NCBI GenBank assembly: GCA_021732005.1
Contig: JAKFVT010000059.1
Location: 124,001-188,000 of the forward strand
Direction: 5' to 3'
Source: Mycobacterium sp.
GTDB lineage: Bacteria; Actinomycetota; Actinomycetes; Mycobacteriales; Mycobacteriaceae
DNA length: 64,000 nt
The stretch's first letter is position 1; each line of letters begins with the position of its first letter. Positions 26,455 to 34,508 of the stretch are shown here, in pieces. The notes beneath the pieces are model-generated. The model searched no databases and was not told the DNA's origin. It saw only the letters and a list, made by a program, of their open reading frames with translations. A program made the translations under genes and the position numbers.

Positions 26455-27084
26455 TCACTCCGGACGGTATGTGGAGGCGACCCCGTTGATGACCCCGAGT
26501 AGCAGTCGGTCAAGGTGCTCGCCGTCGCGGAATCCCAGCCGTCCGGCGACCAATTGCATGAAGAGGCCACTGACGAAATTCAGTGTGGCCGATGTCTGCT
26601 CGTCGACGACCGCTGGATCCAGATCGCGGCCCGGTTGGAAGCGAACGACGATATCGCGTTGCACTTCGGTGAAGAGGCGCGTGTTCTCTTGGAAGACTTC
26701 GGCCAGTGCGGCATCTCGATTTGCCTGCAGATTCAGTTCGAGGCGGGCCTTCGTCCGGCTGAGCCGAGGCTCCTGAGTCGAGAGCATGATCAACGCCGCC
26801 AGCGGGGAGACCTCATCGGACGCGGCACCGAAGCTTTGTTCATTGCCAGTGTTCAGGGCGCCGGACAGGTCGGCGAGGTCCAGTTCGCATACCCTTCGGG
26901 CGGTTGCGAGCAACAACGAAGCGCGGGTACGGAAATAGAAGGATGTGCTGCCGGCGGGGAGGCCGGCCCGCTGATCAACCTTGGGATGACTCAACCCCTT
27001 GACGCCGTCGTCGGCGAGCAGCTGGATCGCCGTATCGCACAGTGTCCGCCGACGTTCTTCTCCGTCGGGCTTGCGTCGATTCAC
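26455..27084 (-). CDS. TetR family transcriptional regulator
   Basis: This 209-residue regulator has the HTH region CDTAIQLLADDGVKGLSHPK followed by QRAGLPAGSTSFYFRTRASLL (near 16-60). The start is GTG 27084, with a -10-like TAAGAT only 11 bases upstream, so the message may be nearly leaderless. The 18-base palindrome at 27155-27172 lies 71 bases upstream and its core recurs before the amidohydrolase. This suggests autoregulation plus control of the amidohydrolase/P450 pair. Confidence 0.85.
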   Translation of the reverse strand: MNRRKPDGEERRRTLCDTAIQLLADDGVKGLSHPKVDQRAGLPAGSTSFYFRTRASLLLATARRVCELDLADLSGALNTGNEQSFGAASDEVSPLAALIMLSTQEPRLSRTKARLELNLQANRDAALAEVFQENTRLFTEVQRDIVVRFQPGRDLDPAVVDEQTSATLNFVSGLFMQLVAGRLGFRDGEHLDRLLLGVINGVASTYRPE

Positions 27085-27154
27085 GATGGCTAGGGATCTT
27101 ACTCTGCGAGTGTGGCATCGACCGGGGCGCGGCGAACAACTGATTGCCGAATTT

Positions 27155-27172
27155 ACTCTAAGTGTTTAGAGT
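27155..27172. promoter_or_regulatory. Palindrome ACTCTAA-N4-TTAGAGT upstream of the TetR gene
   Basis: Perfect 7-base arms (27155-27161 and 27166-27172) around GTGT. The arms are identical to the core of the 36-base palindrome at 26376-26411. A further half-site-like TTACTCTGCGAGT lies near 27099. This is the best candidate autoregulatory operator of the TetR gene at 26455-27084. Confidence 0.7.
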
Positions 27173-27337
27173 CGAATGGCCCCGGGGGTGGTGGCACCGG
27201 CAGTCGCCGCAGGCTGTCGGGCGGCGAAGCGTCGTCCGGACGCTTCGCGATCGGTATGCGGGAATGTGAACTTGTGAGGAGCGACCTGAGATGTCTAGCT
27301 CACAGAGCGTAAGTGGTTACTCGCCGGTGAGGATCGA

Positions 27338-27676
27338 ATGCTGATCGACGGGGAGTTGCGGCACACGGGAACTGGCGCGATGTTCGACGTCATCCATCCG
27401 GCCAGCGAGCAAGTCGTAGGGTACGTCACCGACGGTGTTGTCGGTGACGTGGAACGTGCAGTTTCTGCGGCTCGGCGCGCGTTCGAGAAGACCGACTGGT
27501 CGGTCGGGCTCGGCAGTCCCTCCGGCGGCACCAAACAATCGGGGCTGGGCCGGCGAAACGGTGAGGAAGGCTTCAAGGAATACCTGGAATCCAAGACCGT
27601 CGGCATACCCGTCGCGTGGTGCATGTCGACTCGGATCCTGAACACTCGCAAGGAGGACTATGCCCGACAGCGATGA
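27338..27676 (+). pseudogene. Aldehyde dehydrogenase remnant with a large internal deletion
   Basis: Only both ends of an aldehyde dehydrogenase remain. The N-terminal piece reads MLIDGELRHTGTGAMFDVIH, then ASEQVVG and VERAVSAARRAFEKTDWS. It is joined directly at about 27505-27525 to the C-terminal signature GGTKQSGLGRRNGEEGFKEY and LESKTV. The NAD-binding and catalytic Cys/Glu regions (roughly 380 residues of a usual ~490) are missing while the frame stays open. The tail overlaps the next gene by 17 bases. A strong GAGGAG and a short ORF starting at 27290 lie upstream. Confidence 0.75.
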
Positions 27677-28493
27677 TCGACCGCACAGTCCGCGGCCGCC
27701 CGAGGGTGACTGGGTCGGCACTCCGTTCCTGAAATTCACGCGGGAGGGCGCGTTCGGGGTGTGCACCCTGGACCGCCCCGAGGCGCGCAACGCCATGACA
27801 CCGGCGATGTACTTCGGCATCAAGTACGCCGTCAACCACGTCGGGGCGGACCCGGATCTGGCCGGCCTACTGATCACCGGCACCGGCGACGTGTTCGCCC
27901 CCGGCGGCGACATGGGCGGCGGCGGAGTGGACAACTGGCTGACGTTCGGCGCGGCGCTCGGCATGGACGCGTTGCCGTTCGACACGCTGCGGCAGTCCGC
28001 CAAGCCGGTGGTGGCCGCCGTCAACGGACTGTGCCAGGGCGGCGGGCTGCAAATCGCACTGTGCGCCGACATGGCGGTGGTCAGTGACCGCGCGACGTTC
28101 CGCGTCCCCGAGCTCTACCGCGGAATTGCCGACACCTACTACAGCCAGATGCTGGCCCGGCTGATCGGCCCGGTCCGGACCCGCGATCTGATGTTCACCG
28201 GCCGCACGCTGACCGCGGCAGAGGCACTCGATTGGGGCATGGTGGCCCGGGTGGTTCCGCACGACGACCTGGCCGAGACGGCGCGGGACATCCTCGCCCA
28301 ATGCTGCCGCACCGCGCCGGTCGCGCGGTCGGTGGTCAAGTCCAGCATCGACAACTATCTGGGGCTCTACGACCGGATCGGCATGCAGCGCAGCCTCGGA
28401 TCGCCGGAATCCATCGAAGGTTTCATGGCGTTCAAACAACGCCGCTCGCCGGACTGGGTGCACCCCGATCTGCGCATCGACGGACGACTTTGA
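27660..28493 (+). CDS. Enoyl-CoA hydratase/isomerase family protein
   Basis: This 277-residue crotonase has the first oxyanion segment FAPGGDMGGGGVD and the second NGLCQGGGLQIALCADMAV, followed by FRVPELYRG with a candidate catalytic Glu. AAGGAGG precedes the ATG at 27660, whose first bases overlap the aldehyde dehydrogenase remnant. It is convergent with the molybdopterin oxidoreductase; the 21-base gap contains a GTCGG-CAG-CCGAC hairpin. Substrate is an unknown acyl-CoA. Confidence 0.82.
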   Translation: MPDSDDRPHSPRPPEGDWVGTPFLKFTREGAFGVCTLDRPEARNAMTPAMYFGIKYAVNHVGADPDLAGLLITGTGDVFAPGGDMGGGGVDNWLTFGAALGMDALPFDTLRQSAKPVVAAVNGLCQGGGLQIALCADMAVVSDRATFRVPELYRGIADTYYSQMLARLIGPVRTRDLMFTGRTLTAAEALDWGMVARVVPHDDLAETARDILAQCCRTAPVARSVVKSSIDNYLGLYDRIGMQRSLGSPESIEGFMAFKQRRSPDWVHPDLRIDGRL

Positions 28494-28498
28494 TTCGT

Positions 28499-28527
28499 GG
28501 TCGGCAGCCGACGACTAGCGGCCGACC
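28499..28527. terminator. GC-rich hairpins between convergent genes
   Basis: GGTCGGC (28499-28505) pairs with GCCGACC (28521-28527), and a smaller GTCGG-CAG-CCGAC hairpin lies inside (28500-28512). There is no T-run. It sits at the convergent 3' ends of the hydratase and the molybdopterin oxidoreductase and overlaps the latter's last codons, so it may end transcription in both directions. Confidence 0.3.
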
Positions 28528-30689
28528 CGCTCGATCCCCACGTATGCCGAACTCAACGCGGGCGTCTGCGACAGCGGATCGACGGGGGAGCCCTCGACGA
28601 GCAGGTTGCGGTTGACGCCGAAGGACATCGGCTCGGCACCGCCGCGCGGGTCGAACACCCGCGAGCCCCAGCCGTGGTCGACGATCACGACGCCGGGCCG
28701 GGGCCTGTCGCTGACCACGGCGGTGAGCTCGATCGCACCGATGTCGGAGAACACCCGGACCCGATCCCCGTCCGCGACCCCGAGCGCGGCTGCATCGTGG
28801 GAGTTGATCACCGCGTGGTTGTCCTTGCCCGACGGGTGCAGGCCCGGAATGTCGTTGAGCCACGAGTTCATCGAATGCCGGCGCCGGCTGTTCGCCAGCT
28901 GGAACGGACGCCCGCCCGGCGCCACCGGATGTGGTTCGGCGAGTAGCTCGTGAGTGCGTGCCACGAACTCCGCGGGCGCCACGTGAATCTTCTTGTCGTC
29001 GGTGCGCAATGCCTGTCGCAGGTGCCCGAATTCGCGCTTGCCGAACACCCAGCCGTGCGGATGCGCCATCACGGCGCGCCAGCTGATCCCGCGACTCGAC
29101 GCGATGATCATCCGGTCGATCCAGTGCGGGCCGAACGCCAGGGACGGTCTGCGGGTGGTCCGGGCGAAAGCTCGCGTCGCCCTGACGAACCCGTTGACAC
29201 CCCGGATCCCAAGGAAGGGCCGCCTCATCGCCAGTGTGAGATCGAGGAAGAACCGCCACTCCTCGCGAGCGTCATCGGGTGGATCGACCGCCCGCCGCCC
29301 GTACTGCACATAGGGCTCGTCGTGCAGGCCGCTGGTGAGCGCCAGCAGGTCGTCCCGCTCCAGCCAGTGCGCCGCGGGAAGCAGCCAGTGCGCATGCCGG
29401 TGGCTTTCGCGCTGCAGGAAGTCGATCACGACCAACAGATCGAGCTGTTCCAGCGCGGCGTCCAGGCGGGCGCCGTCAGGCCCGGACACGACGGGGTTGC
29501 CAGCGTTGATCACCATCGCTCGGATCTGCCCCGGCCCGGAAGTGGTGATCTCGCCGGGTAATTCGTCGAGGCCGTGGTGACCGGCCACCATGGGCCTACC
29601 CTGCACCCGGCTGAGATGGTCGGGCGATTTGACCAGCGCGGCCAGTTTCAAGGCGTCGACGTAGCCACGCTCGAAGCGTCGCCCACCCGGCCGGTCCATC
29701 CGTCCGGTGATCACGTTGAGGACGTGCCCAAGCCACTCGCCGATGGTCCCGGTGAGATGAAGCGACACCCCGGTGCGGGTGATCGCCATCGCACCGGGCG
29801 CGGCGGCGAAATCCCGCGCCAGCGTTTCGATGTCGGTGCGGGGGAGACCGCAGCGCGCTGCCAGGTCGTCGAGATCGGCGTCGGCGGCCAGCGCGCGCAA
29901 GCCGGCCATCCCGACGGTGAGGTCGCGGCAGTCGTCGCGGTGCTCGAGGCCCTCGTCGAGGATCACCTTCACCATGGCGAGCAGCAGCGCCCAGTCCTGG
30001 CCGGGGCGGACGGCCAGATGCGTGTCGGCCTTCTCGGCGCTCTCGGTGCGGACCGGGTCGACCACCACGATCCTGGCGCCTTGCCGCTGCCGGGTCAGCG
30101 CCCGTTTCCAGCCGCCCGGCACCGTCTCCACCCAATTCCACGCGCTGACAGCGGGATTGGCGCCCACCAGCAGGAAGAAGTCGCAGTTGTCGATATCGGA
30201 GACCGGGACGAACAACTGCGATCCGTACATGGCCTGCGCCACGACGTGTAGGGCGTTCTGATCGACCGAGCCGACGTAGTAGCGGTTCCGGCTGCCGATG
30301 GCGTCGAGCCAGCCGGTCATGAAAAGCAGGTTCGACGACGAGAAGCCGGACGGATTGCCGGTGTAGGTGGCTACCGCGTCGGGACCGCCGGCGGAGATGA
30401 TCGCCGACATCCGCGCCGAGATGTCGGCGACGGCCTCGTCCCACGTCGCCTCGACGTAGCGGTCGCCCACCCGCCGCATCGGACGGGTGATGCGGCGCGG
30501 ATGCTCCACCAGCTGGGCGGCGGTGCGGCCCTTGGCGCAGAAGTCCGCCCAACTGTGCGGATTCTGTTTGTCCGCAGAGATTTTCACCACTCGTCCCGCC
30601 TCGACGGTGACCTCCACACCGCACGAGGCAAGGCAGTACCGGCAGAACGTGTGGACGGTCTGCGGTGGTGTGGGGGTTACTTCAAGCAA
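28515..30689 (-). CDS. Molybdopterin-dependent oxidoreductase (formate dehydrogenase/nitrate reductase superfamily)
   Basis: This ~724-residue bis-MGD enzyme has an N-terminal [4Fe-4S] site CRYCLASC (C16, C19, C23) and a fourth Cys in WADFCAKG (near 51), then VGSVDQNALH, FLLVGANPAVSAWNW, VINAGNPVVSGPDG and a C-terminal molybdopterin dinucleotide domain (NSHDAAALGVADGDRVRVFS). No ATG or GTG in frame precedes the cluster Cys motif, so TTG 30689, overlapping the SDR gene by 13 bases, is the probable start. It looks cytoplasmic (no Tat signal seen). It is the third gene of a P450/SDR/molybdoenzyme operon; substrate unknown. Confidence 0.83.
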   Translation of the reverse strand: MLEVTPTPPQTVHTFCRYCLASCGVEVTVEAGRVVKISADKQNPHSWADFCAKGRTAAQLVEHPRRITRPMRRVGDRYVEATWDEAVADISARMSAIISAGGPDAVATYTGNPSGFSSSNLLFMTGWLDAIGSRNRYYVGSVDQNALHVVAQAMYGSQLFVPVSDIDNCDFFLLVGANPAVSAWNWVETVPGGWKRALTRQRQGARIVVVDPVRTESAEKADTHLAVRPGQDWALLLAMVKVILDEGLEHRDDCRDLTVGMAGLRALAADADLDDLAARCGLPRTDIETLARDFAAAPGAMAITRTGVSLHLTGTIGEWLGHVLNVITGRMDRPGGRRFERGYVDALKLAALVKSPDHLSRVQGRPMVAGHHGLDELPGEITTSGPGQIRAMVINAGNPVVSGPDGARLDAALEQLDLLVVIDFLQRESHRHAHWLLPAAHWLERDDLLALTSGLHDEPYVQYGRRAVDPPDDAREEWRFFLDLTLAMRRPFLGIRGVNGFVRATRAFARTTRRPSLAFGPHWIDRMIIASSRGISWRAVMAHPHGWVFGKREFGHLRQALRTDDKKIHVAPAEFVARTHELLAEPHPVAPGGRPFQLANSRRRHSMNSWLNDIPGLHPSGKDNHAVINSHDAAALGVADGDRVRVFSDIGAIELTAVVSDRPRPGVVIVDHGWGSRVFDPRGGAEPMSFGVNRNLLVEGSPVDPLSQTPALSSAYVGIERVGR

Positions 30690-31516
30690 CTGCCGCCGTC
30701 GACGGGCAGTGTGACGCCGGTGATGTAGCGGGCCTCGTCGGAGGCCAGGAACAGCACGGCATTGGCGATGTCCTCGGGCTCGACCCAGCCGATCGGCAGG
30801 GTGTGCATCAGCTGCCCGACCACCTTCATGTCCTCGGGACCCGGGTTCTCCAGATCGGGACGGAACAGCCGCATCGTGCCCTCGTTCATGAACAACGGGG
30901 TGTTCACGTTCGTCGGATGCACGGAGTTGACCCGGATGTTCTGCGCGCCCAACTCGACGGCGAACGTGCGCATAAGGCCGACCACACCGTGCTTGGCGGC
31001 GACGTAGTGACCCGTGTGGGGGTAGGCCTTGAGCCCACCCACCGAGCTGGTCAGGATGATCGATCCGCCACGGCCGCCTTCGAGGATGTGCGGCACACCG
31101 GCTTTCACCGTCTTCCACACGCCGCCGAGGTTGATGTCGATCATCGCGGTCCAGTCTGCCTCGCTGGTCTTGTCCAGCGTCTGGCCGCCGTTGCCGATGC
31201 CTGCATTGGCCACGATGATGTCGAGGCGGCCCAGTTGATCGACGCCGGTGTCCACGGCCGCTTTGAGGGCGTCGTAGTCGCGGACGTCGACCTCGGCGGT
31301 GTAGATCTGCCGGTTGTGGCCCTTGACCAGGTCGGCGGTCTCGGCCAGATCTTCCGGCGTCGACGCGGCGATCAGGTCGACGGTGTCGATCTTCTTGCAG
31401 ATGTCGACCGCGATGATGTCGGCGCCCTCCGACGCCAGCCGGACCGCGTGCGCGCGGCCCTGCCCGCGCGCCGCGCCGGTGACGAACGCGACCTTGCCTT
31501 CTACCCGTCCTGCCAT
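30677..31516 (-). CDS. Mycofactocin-coupled SDR family oxidoreductase
   Basis: The 279-residue SDR has the distinctive N-terminal motif VAFVTGAARGQGRAHAVRLA (near 9-28) and IIAVDICKKIDTVD, with an insert, typical of the mycofactocin-dependent subfamily that keeps NAD bound and passes electrons to mycofactocin. NAG is present in VANAGIGNGG and the active site is YVAAKHG. It likely oxidises an alcohol made by the P450 encoded 33 bases upstream. The C-terminus (DGGSCLK) overlaps the start of the molybdoenzyme gene. Confidence 0.88.
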   Translation of the reverse strand: MAGRVEGKVAFVTGAARGQGRAHAVRLASEGADIIAVDICKKIDTVDLIAASTPEDLAETADLVKGHNRQIYTAEVDVRDYDALKAAVDTGVDQLGRLDIIVANAGIGNGGQTLDKTSEADWTAMIDINLGGVWKTVKAGVPHILEGGRGGSIILTSSVGGLKAYPHTGHYVAAKHGVVGLMRTFAVELGAQNIRVNSVHPTNVNTPLFMNEGTMRLFRPDLENPGPEDMKVVGQLMHTLPIGWVEPEDIANAVLFLASDEARYITGVTLPVDGGSCLK

Positions 31517-31549
31517 GGTTTTCAGTCCTCGTGTCGTAGGTGATGGATG

Positions 31550-32731
31550 TCAGGGGACGATCGTCGGCATGGCGTCCCAGCCTCGGACCGCCGTGGTCTG
31601 AGACTTTTGGGCGCCCGCCCAGTCGACGTCCCACGTAGGGAAGCGCTTGAGGATCTCTTCGAGTGCGATCCGACCCTCCATCCGGGCCAGCGCGTTGCCC
31701 ATGCAGAAGTGGGTACCGGCACCAAAAGTCATGTGCGACTTGAGCTCACGATGAATGTCGAATACGTCGCCGTCCGGTGCGAAGCGCCGGGGGTCGCGGT
31801 TGGCCGCTCCGACGAGCATCAGCATCGCCGACCCCGCGGGCACGGTCTGGCCGTAGTACTCGACATCGCGGGTGACGTAGCGGGCGATCTGCAGTGCGGG
31901 CGGTTCCCAGCGCAGAATCTCCTCGATCGCCTGCGGAATCAGTGCCGGATTCTCGGCGAGTTCACGACGCTGATCGGGATATTCGGCCAGGGTCTTTCCG
32001 GCCCAGCCGATCAGCCGGGTGGTGGTCTCGGATCCGGCCGTCGCGATCACCGTCAAATAGAGCAGCAGTTCCTCGCGGTGCAGGCGCCGCACAGTGCCGG
32101 TCTCGTCGGTGAATTCGGCGTTGAGCAGATCGGTCATGATGTCGTCCGACGGGTGATCGCGCCGGTAATCGATGAACTCGGCGAACACCTCGCCGGTGGC
32201 CAGGAGGTCGACTTCCTTTTTCTGGAGGGTTGCCTCCCCGTGGTCGGTGATCGCGCGCTGCCGGTCCTCCGGAATGCCGAGGAGCATGCCGATCACCCGC
32301 ATCGGCATCTGCTCGCCGAGGTCGTTGACGAAGTCGAACCGGCCGGTGCCGACCAGCGGATCCAAGCACCGGGTGGTGAATTCGCGGATCTGGGGCTCCA
32401 GCGCGGCGACTTTGCGCGGCGTGAATACTCGCGACAACAGGTTGCGGTGGATGTTGTGGATCGGCGGATCCTCGAAAATCAAAGTGCCGGGCGGAATTTC
32501 CATGCCGGACTTGATGATCTCCAGCAATGCGCCGCGGCCGGAGATGAATGTCTCGTGATCGATGACAGCCTTGTTGACATCGTCGAACCGGCTCAGCGCG
32601 TAGAAGTCGAGATCCGGGTTGTAGTACAGCGGTGATTCCTCGCGCAGGCGCGCAAACACCGGAAACGGGTTGATGTTCTGGTCGACGTCATAGGGGTCGT
32701 AGTGAAGATCGTGAGCGGCACTGACTGTCAC
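31550..32731 (-). CDS. Cytochrome P450
   Basis: This P450 of about 393 residues has I-helix TAGSETTTRLIGW, ExxR in EEILRW and heme loop FGAGTHFCMGNALARME. GTG 32731 (MTVSAAHDLHYDPYD) is chosen because GGGAGG lies nine bases upstream; ATG 32755 and TTG 32785 lack a ribosome site. A TTGACA -35-like box lies at 32790-32795 (minus) and a 15-base palindrome about 100 bases upstream. It probably hydroxylates a hydrophobic substrate whose alcohol is then oxidised by the SDR encoded next. Confidence 0.88.
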   Translation of the reverse strand: MTVSAAHDLHYDPYDVDQNINPFPVFARLREESPLYYNPDLDFYALSRFDDVNKAVIDHETFISGRGALLEIIKSGMEIPPGTLIFEDPPIHNIHRNLLSRVFTPRKVAALEPQIREFTTRCLDPLVGTGRFDFVNDLGEQMPMRVIGMLLGIPEDRQRAITDHGEATLQKKEVDLLATGEVFAEFIDYRRDHPSDDIMTDLLNAEFTDETGTVRRLHREELLLYLTVIATAGSETTTRLIGWAGKTLAEYPDQRRELAENPALIPQAIEEILRWEPPALQIARYVTRDVEYYGQTVPAGSAMLMLVGAANRDPRRFAPDGDVFDIHRELKSHMTFGAGTHFCMGNALARMEGRIALEEILKRFPTWDVDWAGAQKSQTTAVRGWDAMPTIVP

Positions 32732-32834
32732 CGGAATGTTCCTCCCATGGGCCATCGGTGGAGCAACAATTGCAGTTTCGTTCAAAACGTGTCAATGGCA
32801 TGTACGGAATGTGTGAGCTTTGCTGACCAAGTGA

Positions 32835-32849
32835 GAGAACATCGTTCTC
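32835..32849. promoter_or_regulatory. Palindrome GAGAAC-ATC-GTTCTC upstream of the P450 operon
   Basis: Perfect 6-base arms with a 3-base spacer lie between the divergent P450 operon and SDR. The same architecture, GAGAAT-AGG-ATTCTC, occurs at 43994-44008 in front of the amidohydrolase/acyl-CoA synthetase genes. Two sites with the same arms and spacing suggest one regulator, possibly the TetR at 42893; this is inference. Confidence 0.55.
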
Positions 32850-32880
32850 ATACTGCTCGCTTACCCGGCGAACGGCGGAT

Positions 32881-32900
32881 TTAAAGCACGCGCTTGACTT
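32881..32900. promoter_or_regulatory. Half-conserved copy of the 33783 operator, upstream of the SDR
   Basis: This 20-base stretch matches 17 of 20 positions of the palindrome found between the SDR and TetR genes (33783-33802), with CGCTTGACTT fully shared but the left arm degenerate. It is 70 bases upstream of the SDR ATG, where an operator or -35 region (TTGACT) would be expected. Confidence 0.45.
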
Positions 32901-32970
32901 CGGTCCGGCGTAGCGAGTTGACTGCGTACGCGCACCGGATCGGCGTGCCGACGAGAGGGATTGGGCCGTC

Positions 32971-33786
32971 ATGGGCAACGAATTGGCAGGCAAGATCGCG
33001 GTGGTCACCGGCGGTGCATCGGGCCTCGGCGCCGCGATCGTCGAGCGATTTCTGGCCGAGGGCGCCACCGTCGCGTTTGGCGACATCGACGCCGAACAGG
33101 GTCAGGCGCTGGCCGACGCGCACGGCGCGAAAGCGCTGTTCGTGGCGACCGATGTCGCCGACACCGAGCAGCTCACCCGGCTGATCGACACCGCGGCCGA
33201 CACGTTCGGCGGTCTCGACGTGATGGTGAACAACGCCGGGATCTCCGGGAAGATGCACCGGAGTTTCCTGGACGACCACCTGGACGACTTCGAGCGGGTG
33301 ATGGCCGTCAACCTCAAAGCCGTGATGGCGGGCACCCGGGATGCCGCCCGGCATATGACGGAACGCGGCGGCTCCATCATCAATCTGACCTCCATCGGCG
33401 GAATCCAGGCCGGCGGGGGTGTGATGACCTATCGCGCGTCGAAGGCCGCGGTCATCCACTTCACCAAGTGCGCCGCGATCGAACTGGCCAACTACGAGAT
33501 CCGGGTGAACTGCCTTGCGCCCGGCCATATTCGGACGGCAATCGTGTCGAAGTCCGCGCACGGCATGGATCCCGAGCAGGTGGCCAAGTTCGAAGCAGGC
33601 ATTCGCGCGACCATGCGCGCGGACCGGCCGTTGGAGCGGGAGGGGACCGCCGAGGACGTGGCCGAAGCGATCCTCTACTTCGCAGGCGACCGCTCGCCGT
33701 ACGTCACCGGCACGGTCCTGCCGGTAGACGGCGGAACCGCGGCGGGCAAGCCGGTGCCGAAGAAGAAAAAGCCGGCAGATTCTTAA
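32971..33786 (+). CDS. Short-chain dehydrogenase/reductase (SDR)
   Basis: This 271-residue classical SDR has VVTGGASGLGAAIVERFLAEG (near 11-31), acidic AFGDID (NAD preference), VNNAGISG, an LTSIGG Ser and a YRASKAA active site. The C-terminus is a lysine-rich tail, PVPKKKKPADS, like the poly-Lys tail of the crotonase in the same operon. It starts the plus-strand catabolic operon that runs to 42890, 46 bases before the TetR gene. It probably oxidises an alcohol intermediate. Confidence 0.85.
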   Translation: MGNELAGKIAVVTGGASGLGAAIVERFLAEGATVAFGDIDAEQGQALADAHGAKALFVATDVADTEQLTRLIDTAADTFGGLDVMVNNAGISGKMHRSFLDDHLDDFERVMAVNLKAVMAGTRDAARHMTERGGSIINLTSIGGIQAGGGVMTYRASKAAVIHFTKCAAIELANYEIRVNCLAPGHIRTAIVSKSAHGMDPEQVAKFEAGIRATMRADRPLEREGTAEDVAEAILYFAGDRSPYVTGTVLPVDGGTAAGKPVPKKKKPADS

Positions 33787-33804
33787 ATCAATCGCTTGAC
33801 TTAA
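33783..33804. promoter_or_regulatory. TetR operator candidate between the SDR and TetR genes
   Basis: TTAAATCAA (33783-33791) and TTGACTTAA (33796-33804) are inverted with 8 of 9 arm positions matching and a TCGC centre. It overlaps the SDR stop codon and is 28 bases upstream of the TetR start. A degenerate copy is upstream of the SDR (32881-32900). Size and place fit autoregulation by the TetR protein. Confidence 0.6.
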
Positions 33805-33832
33805 TCGCGATCACGGCGTTGACTGGCGTGCG

Positions 33833-34501
33833 ATGACCACCGCCACCACCCCTTCTGGGAGCACCCGCACCGATCGGGCGAGCCTGACCCGTGAAGCGAT
33901 CCTCACCGCCGCCGAGCGACTCTTCGCCGAACACGGCGTTTTCGCGGTCTCCAACCGTCAGGTCAGCGAGGCCGCCGGGCAGGGCAATAACGCGGCCGTC
34001 GGCTACCACTTCGGCACCAAGACCGACCTGGTCCGTGCGATCGAACACAAGCACGCCGTACCAGTGGAGAAGCTGCGCGAAGAGCGGATCGCCGCGATGC
34101 CCGGAACCGGAATCGGCTTGCGCGACTGGGTCGAATGCCTGGTGCTGCCGTTGACCGATCACCTGACCGAGTTGGGCAACCCCACCTGGTACGCGCGATT
34201 CGCCGCGCAGGTGATGGCCGACCCGGCCTACCAGAAGACGGTCACCCGTGACGCGCTGGCACTGCCCGCTCTGATCACGGTGGTGGAGGGCATCAACCGG
34301 TGCCTTCCGGATGTGCCGGGCCATGTGCGGATGGAACGCAACATCATGGCGCGCAACCTGTTGATGCACACCTGCGCGGAATATGAGCGGGCCCTCGCCG
34401 AGGACTCGCCGCTGCCTCTAACCAATTGGCGCACAGCCGCTTCCGGACTCGTCGACGCGATCGTCGGACTGTGGCTGGCCCCCGTGACACGACAAGGCTA
34501 G
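33833..34501 (+). CDS. TetR/AcrR family transcriptional regulator
   Basis: This 222-residue regulator has an HTH over residues ~20-60: REAILTAAERLFAEHGVFAV, then QVSEAAGQGNNAAVGYHFGT. The C-terminal part (LPDVPGHVRMERNIMARNLL) is the ligand and dimer domain. It is the second gene of the operon, 46 bases after the SDR and 7 before the ferredoxin. A 22-base palindrome in its promoter region suggests it represses itself and the ferredoxin/P450 genes, presumably until a pathway compound binds. Confidence 0.87.
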   Translation: MTTATTPSGSTRTDRASLTREAILTAAERLFAEHGVFAVSNRQVSEAAGQGNNAAVGYHFGTKTDLVRAIEHKHAVPVEKLREERIAAMPGTGIGLRDWVECLVLPLTDHLTELGNPTWYARFAAQVMADPAYQKTVTRDALALPALITVVEGINRCLPDVPGHVRMERNIMARNLLMHTCAEYERALAEDSPLPLTNWRTAASGLVDAIVGLWLAPVTRQG

Positions 34502-34508
34502 TACCACG

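Noticed and set aside
27290..27343. Short ORF MSSSQSVSGYSPVRIEC before the aldehyde dehydrogenase remnant as a separate gene
   Set aside because: It has a GAGGAG site but may be the original, now frameshifted start of the dehydrogenase; there is no independent support, so it is only mentioned with the remnant.
28515..31634. A single 1039-codon minus-strand protein
   Set aside because: The first ~315 codons are an Arg-rich out-of-frame reading of the SDR gene; the molybdoenzyme proper begins just before its CxxCxxxC motif near 30689.
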